Shown here: piece by piece, positions 1 to 5,840 of the stretch
Layout of the letters: each line of letters opens with the position of its first letter
How positions within the stretch are numbered: the stretch's first letter is position 1
Assembly: GCA_947453585.1 (NCBI GenBank)
Contig: CANGHQ010000133.1
Span: 1 to 5,840, forward strand
Length of the DNA stretch: 5,840 nt
Source of the DNA: Burkholderiales bacterium
GTDB lineage: Bacteria; Pseudomonadota; Gammaproteobacteria; Burkholderiales; Burkholderiaceae_C
Direction: 5' to 3'
The notes under the pieces: generated by a model
The model's database searches: none
What the model was told of the DNA's origin: nothing
What the model saw: the letters and a program-made list of their open reading frames with translations, nothing else
Made by a program: the position numbers and the translations under genes

Positions 1-1098
1 CAGGCCGAGGTGTGGGCGCCCACCCAAAATGCCGAAGCCACCCAGGCCGAGGCGGCAAAGACGCTGGGCGTGCCGCTGCAAAACATCACCGTGCACCGGC
101 CGTATTTGGGCGGTGGTTTTGGCAGGCGCGGCGCGTCACAAGACTATGTTCGCCAGGCGCTGCAGATCGCCAAAGAGCTTCCAGGCACCCCCGTCAAACT
201 GTTGTGGTCGCGCGAAGAAGACATGCAGCACGACTTTTACCGCCCCGCCGCCCTGTACCGGCAGCGCGCAATCGTTGACGGCAAGGGCAAGCTCACCGCG
301 TGGCAGGCGCGCATTGCCTCGCAATCACTGCTCGAGAAAATTCGGCCGGCCTCGCTGAAAGACGGACGCGACTTTCAGGCGGCAGAAGCCTTTCACGATA
401 TGCCTTACGAATTACCCCATCTTGATGTGCGCCATGGCATTTGCCGCATCAATGTGCCGGTGGGGTTTTGGCGCTCGGTCTACCACTCGCAAAACCCGTT
501 CGCGCGCGAGTGCTTTTTGGATGAAGTTTTCAAGGCAAGCGCCAAGGATCCGCTGGCCGGTCGTATCGACTTGCTTGCGCCTGACAGCCGCGACCGCAAG
601 GTGCTGGAAGCCGCCGCCCGGGCCGGCAACTGGGGCGGCAAATTGGCCGCAGGTCGATTCCAGGGCCTGGCGGTGCAAGACGCCTATGGCAGCTTTGCCG
701 CCTGTGTGGTTGAGCTGTCCGTCAACGCGCAAAAGGCGGTGACGGTGCACAGCGTCACCGTGGCGGTAGACCCCGGCCATGTTGCAAACCTGGACTCGGC
801 GCGGGCACAAATTGAAGGCAATGTGATCTACGCCCTGACCACCATGTTCATGAGTGAAATCAATGTGCAAGAGGGCCGGGTGGTACAGAGCAATCTTCAA
901 GACTATCCCTTGATGCAGTTGCGGCAAACGCCGCGCATCAACGCGGTATTGGTGCCCACCGGTGGCGACGTATGGGGCGGCATGGGCGAGCCGCCCTACG
1001 CGCCGATTACGCCCGCACTGGCCAACGCAATTGCCGCAGCCACCGGTGTTCGGCTGCGCAGGACGCCCTTTAGCCATGACGGATTCACGCTGGCTTGA
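1..1098 (+). CDS. Molybdenum hydroxylase large subunit, IorB/aldehyde-oxidase type (C-terminal part, 5' end outside window)
   Basis: This is the molybdopterin-binding catalytic subunit of a xanthine-dehydrogenase-family enzyme. Such enzymes hydroxylate an aldehyde or N-heterocycle using water and pass electrons to a small 2Fe-2S subunit. The frame is open from base 1 and has no natural start, so about 365 residues of a protein usually near 700-750 residues are seen. The glycine-rich cofactor motif GGGFGRR lies at fragment residues 37-43. A GFWRSVYHSQNPFARE block follows, typical of the isoquinoline 1-oxidoreductase beta group. Near the C-terminus, GGMGEPPYAPITPALANAI carries the catalytic Glu at fragment residue 330. 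Substrate cannot be told from this part. The 2Fe-2S partner is not in the window and is expected upstream. The next gene starts 62 bases downstream on the same strand. Family assignment is firm; the choice between aldehyde and heterocycle is open. Confidence 0.93.
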   Translation, partial: QAEVWAPTQNAEATQAEAAKTLGVPLQNITVHRPYLGGGFGRRGASQDYVRQALQIAKELPGTPVKLLWSREEDMQHDFYRPAALYRQRAIVDGKGKLTAWQARIASQSLLEKIRPASLKDGRDFQAAEAFHDMPYELPHLDVRHGICRINVPVGFWRSVYHSQNPFARECFLDEVFKASAKDPLAGRIDLLAPDSRDRKVLEAAARAGNWGGKLAAGRFQGLAVQDAYGSFAACVVELSVNAQKAVTVHSVTVAVDPGHVANLDSARAQIEGNVIYALTTMFMSEINVQEGRVVQSNLQDYPLMQLRQTPRINAVLVPTGGDVWGGMGEPPYAPITPALANAIAAATGVRLRRTPFSHDGFTLA

Positions 1099-1146
1099 AC
1101 GCCGCCGCCGCAAGCCCATTGCCAAGAACCACCACAAGACCCAAGC

Positions 1147-1151
1147 AAGGA
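1147..1151 (+). promoter_or_regulatory. Ribosome binding site of the ModA-like gene
   Basis: AAGGA stands nine bases before the ATG at 1161. It supports that start, which also gives a complete signal peptide. The 62-base gap after the molybdoenzyme gene shows no clear terminator hairpin or promoter by eye. Confidence 0.7.
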
Positions 1152-1160
1152 TGACCCGCC

Positions 1161-1949
1161 ATGATTTCCCCACTTCGTAACCGCACCAGCGCTTCTGCGT
1201 TCACCAAAGGACTGGCAATAGGCCTGGGCGCCGCGTTGCTCAGCACCGCAGCGCTTGCCAGCGAATTGCTGGTCTGGAGCGCAGGCGCCGCCCAAACGCC
1301 GCTGTCGATATTGATTTCGGACTACAAAAAGGCCTCGGGAAACACGGTCAAAGTCGAATTCGCCCCGGTGGGCGTGTTGGTCAAGCGGCTCGCCGATGGC
1401 GGCCGACCCGACGTGTTGATCGTGAGCCAGGACGTGGTGGCAAACGTGGAGAAAAATGGCTGGACGGTTCCCGGCACCGCGTCCCCCATTGGTCGCGTGG
1501 GCGTGGGGATAGCGATCAAAGAAGGCGCGCCAATGCCCGACATTTCCACGCCCGACGCTTTGCGCCAGACCTTGCTCAATGCAAAGTCCATCACCTACAT
1601 GGACCCCACCAAAGGCACCAGCGGCAAGCACTTTGCGTCGGTGCTCGATCAACTCGGCATTGCAGATCAAATGAAGGCAAAAACCACCCTGGGCGACGTG
1701 GGCTTTGTGGTCGAGCCGGTGGCCCGGGGTGACTTGGAACTGGGCATCCAGCAGATCACCGAAATTTTGCCGGTCAAAGGCGCCAAGCTGGTAGGCCCCT
1801 TGCCCGATGCGCTGCAAAAAATTACCACCTATTCCGTCGCACTGGGCGCGCAAGCCCGCGACGCGGCGGCGGCCCGCGACTTTATGACTTATGTCGCAAG
1901 TCAACGGTCACAAGCAGTGTTTGTGGCCCATGGATTTGCAGCACCCTGA
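1161..1949 (+). CDS. Secreted ModA-like substrate-binding protein
   Basis: This is a 262-residue periplasmic binding protein of the molybdate-binding ModA fold (type II). The N-terminus is a signal peptide: basic residues (R6, R8, K16), a hydrophobic stretch at about 17-33, and an A31-L32-A33 cleavage motif before S34. The mature chain opens with ELLVWSAGAA, and RPDVLIVSQD near residue 82 is the family's usual strand. Later landmarks are TYMDPTKGTSGKHF, GDLELGIQQITEIL and LVGPLPDALQ. By-eye alignment with classical ModA puts A43, P69-V70-G71 and Q198 where the oxyanion-binding Ser, Ser and Tyr normally sit, so molybdate is doubtful as ligand. No ABC permease or ATPase gene (modB or modC) is nearby. 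It follows a molybdoenzyme gene, and its last bases overlap the downstream kinase gene. The fold is confident; ligand and function are unknown. Confidence 0.87.
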   Translation: MISPLRNRTSASAFTKGLAIGLGAALLSTAALASELLVWSAGAAQTPLSILISDYKKASGNTVKVEFAPVGVLVKRLADGGRPDVLIVSQDVVANVEKNGWTVPGTASPIGRVGVGIAIKEGAPMPDISTPDALRQTLLNAKSITYMDPTKGTSGKHFASVLDQLGIADQMKAKTTLGDVGFVVEPVARGDLELGIQQITEILPVKGAKLVGPLPDALQKITTYSVALGAQARDAAAARDFMTYVASQRSQAVFVAHGFAAP

Positions 1950-2994
1950 GCCAGGCGCTACCGCGCAATTGCTGGCGCTGGTGCGCGCCCAGTTTTCCCC
2001 GCACGCCACCTCGGTGCGCCACCTTAGCGGCGAGCGCGATCTGAACTTTTTGGTGGAAGTGCAAGAGCACGCCCAAGCTGCGCCCGCGCGCTATGTGCTT
2101 AAAGTGAGTGACAGCAAAGAAAACCCGGCTGCGCTGGCCTTGCAAAACGCCACGCTGGAACACTTGGCCGAGCACGCACCGCAGTTGCCAGTGCAGCGCC
2201 TGTACCGCTGGCAGGGCGGCGCGCAGCTGCTGGCCCTGCCGGGGCCGGAAGGTGTTTGTTATGCCCGCATACTGGGCTATTTGCCGGGCCTGCCGCTGCA
2301 TGAGGCGCCCGCCAGCGCTGCGCAGCGCCAGTCCATTGGCGCGGCGCTGGGCGCGTTGGACCGGGCGCTGGCTGGGTTTGATTACCCGCTGGTGGGCAAC
2401 CCTGCTTTGCTGTGGGACATCCACCGCACGCCCGAGTTGCAGGCCTGGCTGCCGGCCATTGCAGACGCGCCGTTGCGCGCCTGGGGCGAGTTGGTGTTTG
2501 ACCGGTATCTGCAAGACGTGCAGCCGCTCTTACCCACGCTGGCGCAGCAGTATCTGCACAACGACTTCAACCCCTACAACCTGCTGGTGAACCCGGCCGA
2601 CCCGCGCCAGGTGTGCGGCGTGCTGGACTTTGGCGACATGGTGCACGGGCCGCGCGTGTTTGACGCAGCGGTGGCCATGTCGTACCAAGGGTGTGAGGCC
2701 GGTCAGCCCAGTCTGGGCAATATGCGCGACTTTGCGCAGGGCTACCAGGCTGCCAACCCGCTGTCCACGCACGAGCTGCAGCTCTTGCCCCTGCTCGCAG
2801 CGGTGCGCTGCGCCATGACACTGTGTATTACCGAGCAGCGCGCGCAGTGGTTTCCTGAGAACCGCGTCTACATCTTGCGCAACCACGCCGTGGCCAGCGC
2901 AGGCCTGCGCGCGCTCATGGAGCCGGGGCTAGAAGCTGCCGCAGACGCCTTGCTGCAGCATCTGCACCCCGCGCCCCAAGCGAAGGACTTATGA
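1930..2994 (+). CDS. APH-fold kinase, hydroxylysine-kinase-like
   Basis: This cytoplasmic kinase has the aminoglycoside/choline phosphotransferase fold and probably phosphorylates the hydroxyl of an amino alcohol or hydroxylated amino acid. From the ATG at 1930 it has 354 residues, close to human hydroxylysine kinase. A longer in-frame start at 1891 adds 13 residues but deepens the overlap with the previous gene to 59 bases. Neither start has a clear Shine-Dalgarno, so translation may be coupled to the upstream gene. Numbering from 1930, the N-lobe has GERDLNFLVEV and a likely ATP-binding Lys58 in YVLKVSD. The catalytic loop HNDFNPYN gives H210, D212 and N217. LDFGDM gives metal-binding D233, followed by D236. 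The stop overlaps the next start as ATGA. That partner resembles a phospho-lyase, which suggests 5-hydroxylysine or ethanolamine as substrate. Homoserine or choline-type kinases are alternatives. The fold is sure; the substrate is inferred. Confidence 0.85.
   Translation: MDLQHPEPGATAQLLALVRAQFSPHATSVRHLSGERDLNFLVEVQEHAQAAPARYVLKVSDSKENPAALALQNATLEHLAEHAPQLPVQRLYRWQGGAQLLALPGPEGVCYARILGYLPGLPLHEAPASAAQRQSIGAALGALDRALAGFDYPLVGNPALLWDIHRTPELQAWLPAIADAPLRAWGELVFDRYLQDVQPLLPTLAQQYLHNDFNPYNLLVNPADPRQVCGVLDFGDMVHGPRVFDAAVAMSYQGCEAGQPSLGNMRDFAQGYQAANPLSTHELQLLPLLAAVRCAMTLCITEQRAQWFPENRVYILRNHAVASAGLRALMEPGLEAAADALLQHLHPAPQAKDL
2982..2987 (+). promoter_or_regulatory. Ribosome binding site of the class-III PLP enzyme gene
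   Basis: GAAGGA sits inside the end of the kinase gene, only three bases before the ATG at 2991. The spacing is short, but the site fits reinitiation at the ATGA overlap, which would keep the two proteins at similar levels. Confidence 0.55.
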
Positions 2995-4319
2995 AAACCA
3001 TCAACGCCTTTGACCCCGCCGCAATCGATGGCCTGCCCGCGCGCCGCCAAGCCCTGATCCGTCGGCGCGAAGCGCTGCTCGGCCCCGCCTACCGCCTGTT
3101 TTACCAAGACCCGGTCGAGCTGGTGCGCGGCGAAGGCGTCTGGGTGTGGGACGCCGAGGGCAAGCGCTATCTGGACGCCTACAACAACGTGGTGTCTCTT
3201 GGCCACTGCCATCCACACGTGCTGCACGCCCTGCAAACCCAGGCCGCGCAGCTCAACACCCACACCCGCTACCTCAACGAATCTTTGCTCGACTACGCCG
3301 AGCGCCTGCTCGCCACCCACCACGCCAGCCTGAACCGCATCATGTTCACCTGCACCGGCAGCGAGGCCAATGACCTGGCGCTGCGCCTGGCGCAGTTCCA
3401 CACCGGCGGCACTGGCGTCATCGTTACCGAATGGGCCTACCACGGGGTGACGCAAACCACGTCTGCCTGTTCGCCGTCGCTGGGCAATATCGCCAGCGGC
3501 TTGCCGCAGGTTTACACCGTGCCCGCGCCCCGGGCCTATGGAATTAAAGACGCCGATGTGGGCGCCGCCTTTGCCGCAGGTGTGGATGCGGCACTGGCGC
3601 GCATGCAGGCGGACGGCGTGCGCCCGGCGGCATTTTTGTTTGACAGCTTGTTTACCAGTGACGGCGTGTATGGCGCGCCCGCTGGCTTTTTGGCGCTAGC
3701 GGTGGCGCGCGCCCGTGCGGCCGGCATGTTGGTGATTGCCGACGAAGTGCAACCCGGCTTTGGCCGCACTGGCAGCCATATGTGGGGCTATCAGCGCCAC
3801 GGCATTGCGCCCGACATCGTCACCCTGGGCAAACCCATGGGCAACGGCCACCCGCTGGCCGGCCTGTGCGCGCGCCACGACCTGCTCGACGCTTTTGCCC
3901 GCGAGACCCGCTACTTCAACACCTTTGGCGGCAACACGGTAAGCGCCGCCGTGGGCATGGCGGTTTTGGATGTGCTGGAGGGCGAACACTTGCTGCAAAA
4001 CGCTGACTTGCAAGGCCGCTACTTTGGCCAGTGCCTGCAAGCCCTGGCGCAGCGCCACGACTGCATCGGCGACGTGCGGCAGTTTGGCCTGTTTCTGGGT
4101 GTGGAACTGGTGCAGGGCGGCGATCCCAGCCGCCCGGCGGCGGGCTTTACCACCCGCGTGGTCAACGGCCTGAAGGCGCGCGGCGTGCTGATCAGCGCCT
4201 GCAGCCCCCGCGCCAATGTGCTCAAAATCCGCCCGCCCTTGGTGCTGCAGCGCGAGCATGTGGACTTCTTTATCGACGCGCTAGACGACTGCCTGACCCA
4301 CTTGCCCCAATCGGACTGA
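2991..4319 (+). CDS. Class-III aminotransferase-fold PLP enzyme, probable ammonia-forming phospho-lyase
   Basis: This 442-residue cytoplasmic PLP enzyme is of fold type I. It is close in length to human 5-phosphohydroxylysine phospho-lyase. An N-terminal helical part (ARRQALIRRREALLGPAYRL) leads into YNNVVSLGHCHP at 64-75. G123-S124 in TGSEAND bind the PLP phosphate. D251 in ADEVQPGFGRTG should contact the pyridine nitrogen, and K281 in TLGKPMGNGHP is the Schiff-base lysine. T311 in TFGGN is the usual phosphate-binding Thr from the neighbouring subunit. All catalytic residues are present. The ALLGPAYRLFYQDPVELVRGEGVWVWDA stretch (residues 28-55) and NNV..GHCHP resemble the AGXT2L (ETNPPL/PHYKPL) group and the C-terminal domain of bacterial kinase-aminotransferase fusions. 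In that group the reaction converts a phosphorylated amino alcohol to aldehyde, ammonia and phosphate. The ATGA overlap with the kinase supports this. A true omega-aminotransferase remains possible. Confidence 0.88.
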   Translation: MKTINAFDPAAIDGLPARRQALIRRREALLGPAYRLFYQDPVELVRGEGVWVWDAEGKRYLDAYNNVVSLGHCHPHVLHALQTQAAQLNTHTRYLNESLLDYAERLLATHHASLNRIMFTCTGSEANDLALRLAQFHTGGTGVIVTEWAYHGVTQTTSACSPSLGNIASGLPQVYTVPAPRAYGIKDADVGAAFAAGVDAALARMQADGVRPAAFLFDSLFTSDGVYGAPAGFLALAVARARAAGMLVIADEVQPGFGRTGSHMWGYQRHGIAPDIVTLGKPMGNGHPLAGLCARHDLLDAFARETRYFNTFGGNTVSAAVGMAVLDVLEGEHLLQNADLQGRYFGQCLQALAQRHDCIGDVRQFGLFLGVELVQGGDPSRPAAGFTTRVVNGLKARGVLISACSPRANVLKIRPPLVLQREHVDFFIDALDDCLTHLPQSD

Positions 4320-4335
4320 AGCCGCGCTGAGCACG

Positions 4336-4360
4336 CTGGGCCACGCCCCAGGGCGCGCCC
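4336..4360. terminator. Weak hairpin candidates in the convergent gap
   Basis: The 40-base gap between the two convergent stops holds CTGGG (4336-4340) and CCCAG (4347-4351), which can form a five-pair stem with a six-base loop. Next to it is the perfect 10-base palindrome GGGCGCGCCC (4351-4360), which touches the minus-strand stop. There is no T-tract on either strand, so an intrinsic terminator is only a possibility suggested by location. Confidence 0.25.
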
Positions 4361-5840
4361 TACCAGGTGTCGATCGCCGCCCCGCGCAGTGCACCCACCC
4401 GCCCGGCGGCCAGGCCGCGCACCAGCCAGGCGCGCGTGTCGGCGGGGTCTATCACCGCGTCAATCTCCAGGCTGCTGGCCATGGCCAAAGCGCTGCCGTT
4501 TTCTACCTGTTGCGCCAGCAGCTTGGCAAACAGGGCGTCGCGCTCGGCGCCCTCGGGCACGGCTTCGAGTTCTTTCTTAAACCCCAAGCGCACTGCGCCC
4601 TCCAAGCCCATGGCGCCAAATTCGGCGCTGGGCCAGGCCACGGTGCACAGCGGCGCATGAAAGCCCCCGGCCGCCATGGCCATGGCGCCCAGGCCGTAGC
4701 CCTTGCGCAAGACCACGCTTAAATACGGCACGCGCAAGTGCGCAGCGGCAATAAACATGCGGCTCACATGGCGCACTTGTGCGGTGGCCTCGGTGTCGGG
4801 CCCGACCATAAAGCCGGGCGTGTCCACCAGGCTCACCAGCGGCAGGCCGTGCGCGTTGCACAGTTGCATAAAGCGCGCGGCCTTGTCGGCGGCGTCTGCG
4901 TCAATGGCGCCGCCCAGGTGCTGCGGGTTGTTGGCCAGCACGCCCACGGCGCGGCCCTCAATGCGCGCCAGCGCGGTGTGGATGCCCAGGCCAAAGCCGC
5001 TGCGCAACTCCAGCACGCTGCCCGCGTCGGCCAGGCCGTGCAAGGCGCCGCGCGTGTCATAGACGCGCAGGCGGTTCTCGGGCACCACGGCGCGCAGCGC
5101 CAGCGCGTCCGGCGCCTGCCAGGTGGCCTGGGTGCCGGTAAAAAAGCCCAGGTAGTGTTTGGCCGCGGCCACGGCCTGCGCCTCGTCGTCCACCAGCAGG
5201 TCGATCACCCCGTTGGCATGTTGCACGCTGCTGGGGCCAATCTGCTCGGGCTTGAACACGCCCAGGCCCCCGCCCTCGACCATGGCTGGGCCGCCCATGC
5301 CGATGTTGCTGGCGCGGGTGGCAATCACCACGTCGCAGCAGCCCAAGAGCGCCGCGTTACCGGCAAAGCAGCGCCCGGTGGTGATGCCCAGCACCGGCAC
5401 TTGGCCGTTCAGGCGGGCAAAGCTGGCAAAGGTAGCCACATGCAAGCCAGCCACGATGGGCATGTCCACGTCACCCGGCCGCCCGCCGCCGCCTTCCGCA
5501 AACAAGACCACGGGCAGCTTGTGCTCTAGCGCCAGCCCCAGCATGCGGTCGGTCTTTTGGTGGTTGCGCATGCCTTGCGTGCCGGCCAGCACGGTGGCGT
5601 CGTAGGCCATCACCACGCAGGGTTTGCCGCCTACGGTGGCGGTGCCGCAAACCATGCCGTCGGCCGGGGTGTTGCGCACCAGGTCGTCCATGCTGCGGCG
5701 CTGGCTTTGCGCGGCCACGGCCAAAGCGCCGTATTCGGAGAAGCTGCCCGCATCGCACAGATCAGCCAGGTTTTCGCGTGCGGTGCGCAGGCCCAGGGCG
5801 TGGCGCTTGGCCACTGCCTCGGGGCGGTTGGCGTCCAGGG
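4360..5840 (-). CDS. Acyl-CoA carboxylase carboxyltransferase domain, probably the C-terminal part of a single-chain carboxylase (5' end outside window)
   Basis: This biotin-dependent carboxyltransferase moves CO2 from carboxybiotin to an acyl-CoA. A GTG at 5814 would give 484 residues, but the frame continues upstream to the window edge without a stop (LDANRPEA precedes it) and TARENLADLCDAGSF follows. The real start is therefore probably beyond 5840. Numbering from 5814, the N-terminal crotonase-like half has GRCFAGN (147-153) and GMGGPAMVEGGGLG (172-185). The C-terminal half has LVDTPGFMVGPDTE (D331), RKGYGLGAMAM (370-380) and AWPSAEFGAMGLEG (393-406). These glycine-rich loops are where CoA and biotin bind. 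The RNTPADGMVCGTATV style resembles the carboxyltransferase end of long-chain acyl-CoA carboxylases that also carry biotin carboxylase and carrier domains in one chain. Those domains would lie beyond the right edge. A stand-alone propionyl- or methylcrotonyl-CoA carboxylase beta subunit is the alternative. The gene ends in TAG, 40 bases from the convergent PLP-enzyme gene. Confidence 0.9.
   Translation of the reverse strand, partial: LDANRPEAVAKRHALGLRTARENLADLCDAGSFSEYGALAVAAQSQRRSMDDLVRNTPADGMVCGTATVGGKPCVVMAYDATVLAGTQGMRNHQKTDRMLGLALEHKLPVVLFAEGGGGRPGDVDMPIVAGLHVATFASFARLNGQVPVLGITTGRCFAGNAALLGCCDVVIATRASNIGMGGPAMVEGGGLGVFKPEQIGPSSVQHANGVIDLLVDDEAQAVAAAKHYLGFFTGTQATWQAPDALALRAVVPENRLRVYDTRGALHGLADAGSVLELRSGFGLGIHTALARIEGRAVGVLANNPQHLGGAIDADAADKAARFMQLCNAHGLPLVSLVDTPGFMVGPDTEATAQVRHVSRMFIAAAHLRVPYLSVVLRKGYGLGAMAMAAGGFHAPLCTVAWPSAEFGAMGLEGAVRLGFKKELEAVPEGAERDALFAKLLAQQVENGSALAMASSLEIDAVIDPADTRAWLVRGLAAGRVGALRGAAIDTW

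Noticed and set aside
1099..1115. Short GCC-rich repeat after the molybdoenzyme stop
   Set aside because: A few CCG units are expected in DNA this GC-rich and show no longer repeat structure.
412..1173. Long minus-strand open frame opposite the molybdoenzyme gene
   Set aside because: It lies opposite conserved molybdopterin-binding sequence. Its translation has no recognisable motif and is rich in His, Arg, Gly and Val, as expected from the complement of a GC-rich gene.
996..1904. 302-codon minus-strand open frame opposite the ModA-like gene
   Set aside because: The plus-strand product has a signal peptide, a ribosome site and family motifs. The reverse frame has none of these and spans the gap between two real genes.
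1161..1949. Naming the binding protein ModA and treating it as part of a molybdate transporter
   Set aside because: No permease or ATPase gene is present, and the expected ligand residues appear replaced, so only the fold is claimed.
1882..2514. 210-codon minus-strand open frame opposite the kinase gene
   Set aside because: It is opposite the well-supported kinase. No family features are seen, and the length is common by chance in GC-rich DNA.
1930..2994. Reading the kinase as an antibiotic-resistance aminoglycoside phosphotransferase
   Set aside because: The fold is shared, but the LDFGDM region, the length and the coupled phospho-lyase-like gene point to metabolism. No mobile element or other resistance gene is nearby.
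4738..5529. 263-codon plus-strand open frame opposite the carboxyltransferase gene
   Set aside because: The minus strand carries clear carboxyltransferase motifs throughout. The plus-strand product is His/Ala/Gly/Gln-rich without motifs and is a shadow.

Overview
The window looks like chromosomal DNA from a GC-rich proteobacterium. Protein style and codon use suggest the Burkholderiales, perhaps Comamonadaceae; this is inference, as no rRNA or other marker gene is present. It is almost fully coding. There are five protein genes, two of them cut by the window ends. I see no tRNA, rRNA, CRISPR array, insertion sequence or phage gene.

Plus strand, 1-4319: four genes lie head to tail with gaps of about 62, -20 and -4 bases, so they could be one transcript. 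They are (1) the C-terminal part of a molybdenum hydroxylase large subunit of the isoquinoline 1-oxidoreductase beta (IorB) / aldehyde-oxidase type; (2) a secreted ModA-fold solute-binding protein that, aligned by eye, lacks the usual oxyanion-binding Ser and Tyr residues; (3) an aminoglycoside-phosphotransferase-fold small-molecule kinase resembling hydroxylysine kinase; (4) a class-III PLP enzyme resembling the phospho-lyases that act on 5-phosphohydroxylysine or phosphoethanolamine.

Minus strand, 5840-4360: a convergent gene encodes a carboxyltransferase domain. Its reading frame stays open past the window edge. The sequence resembles the C-terminal domain of single-chain, multi-domain acyl-CoA carboxylases. 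Only 40 bases separate it from the end of the plus-strand cluster.

The central idea is that genes 3 and 4 form a two-step route. The kinase phosphorylates an amino alcohol such as 5-hydroxylysine or ethanolamine, and the PLP enzyme removes phosphate and ammonia to leave an aldehyde. The molybdoenzyme upstream could in principle oxidise an aldehyde, but that link rests only on gene order. A visible rise in GC content near 1930 warns that genes 1-2 and genes 3-4 may have different histories.
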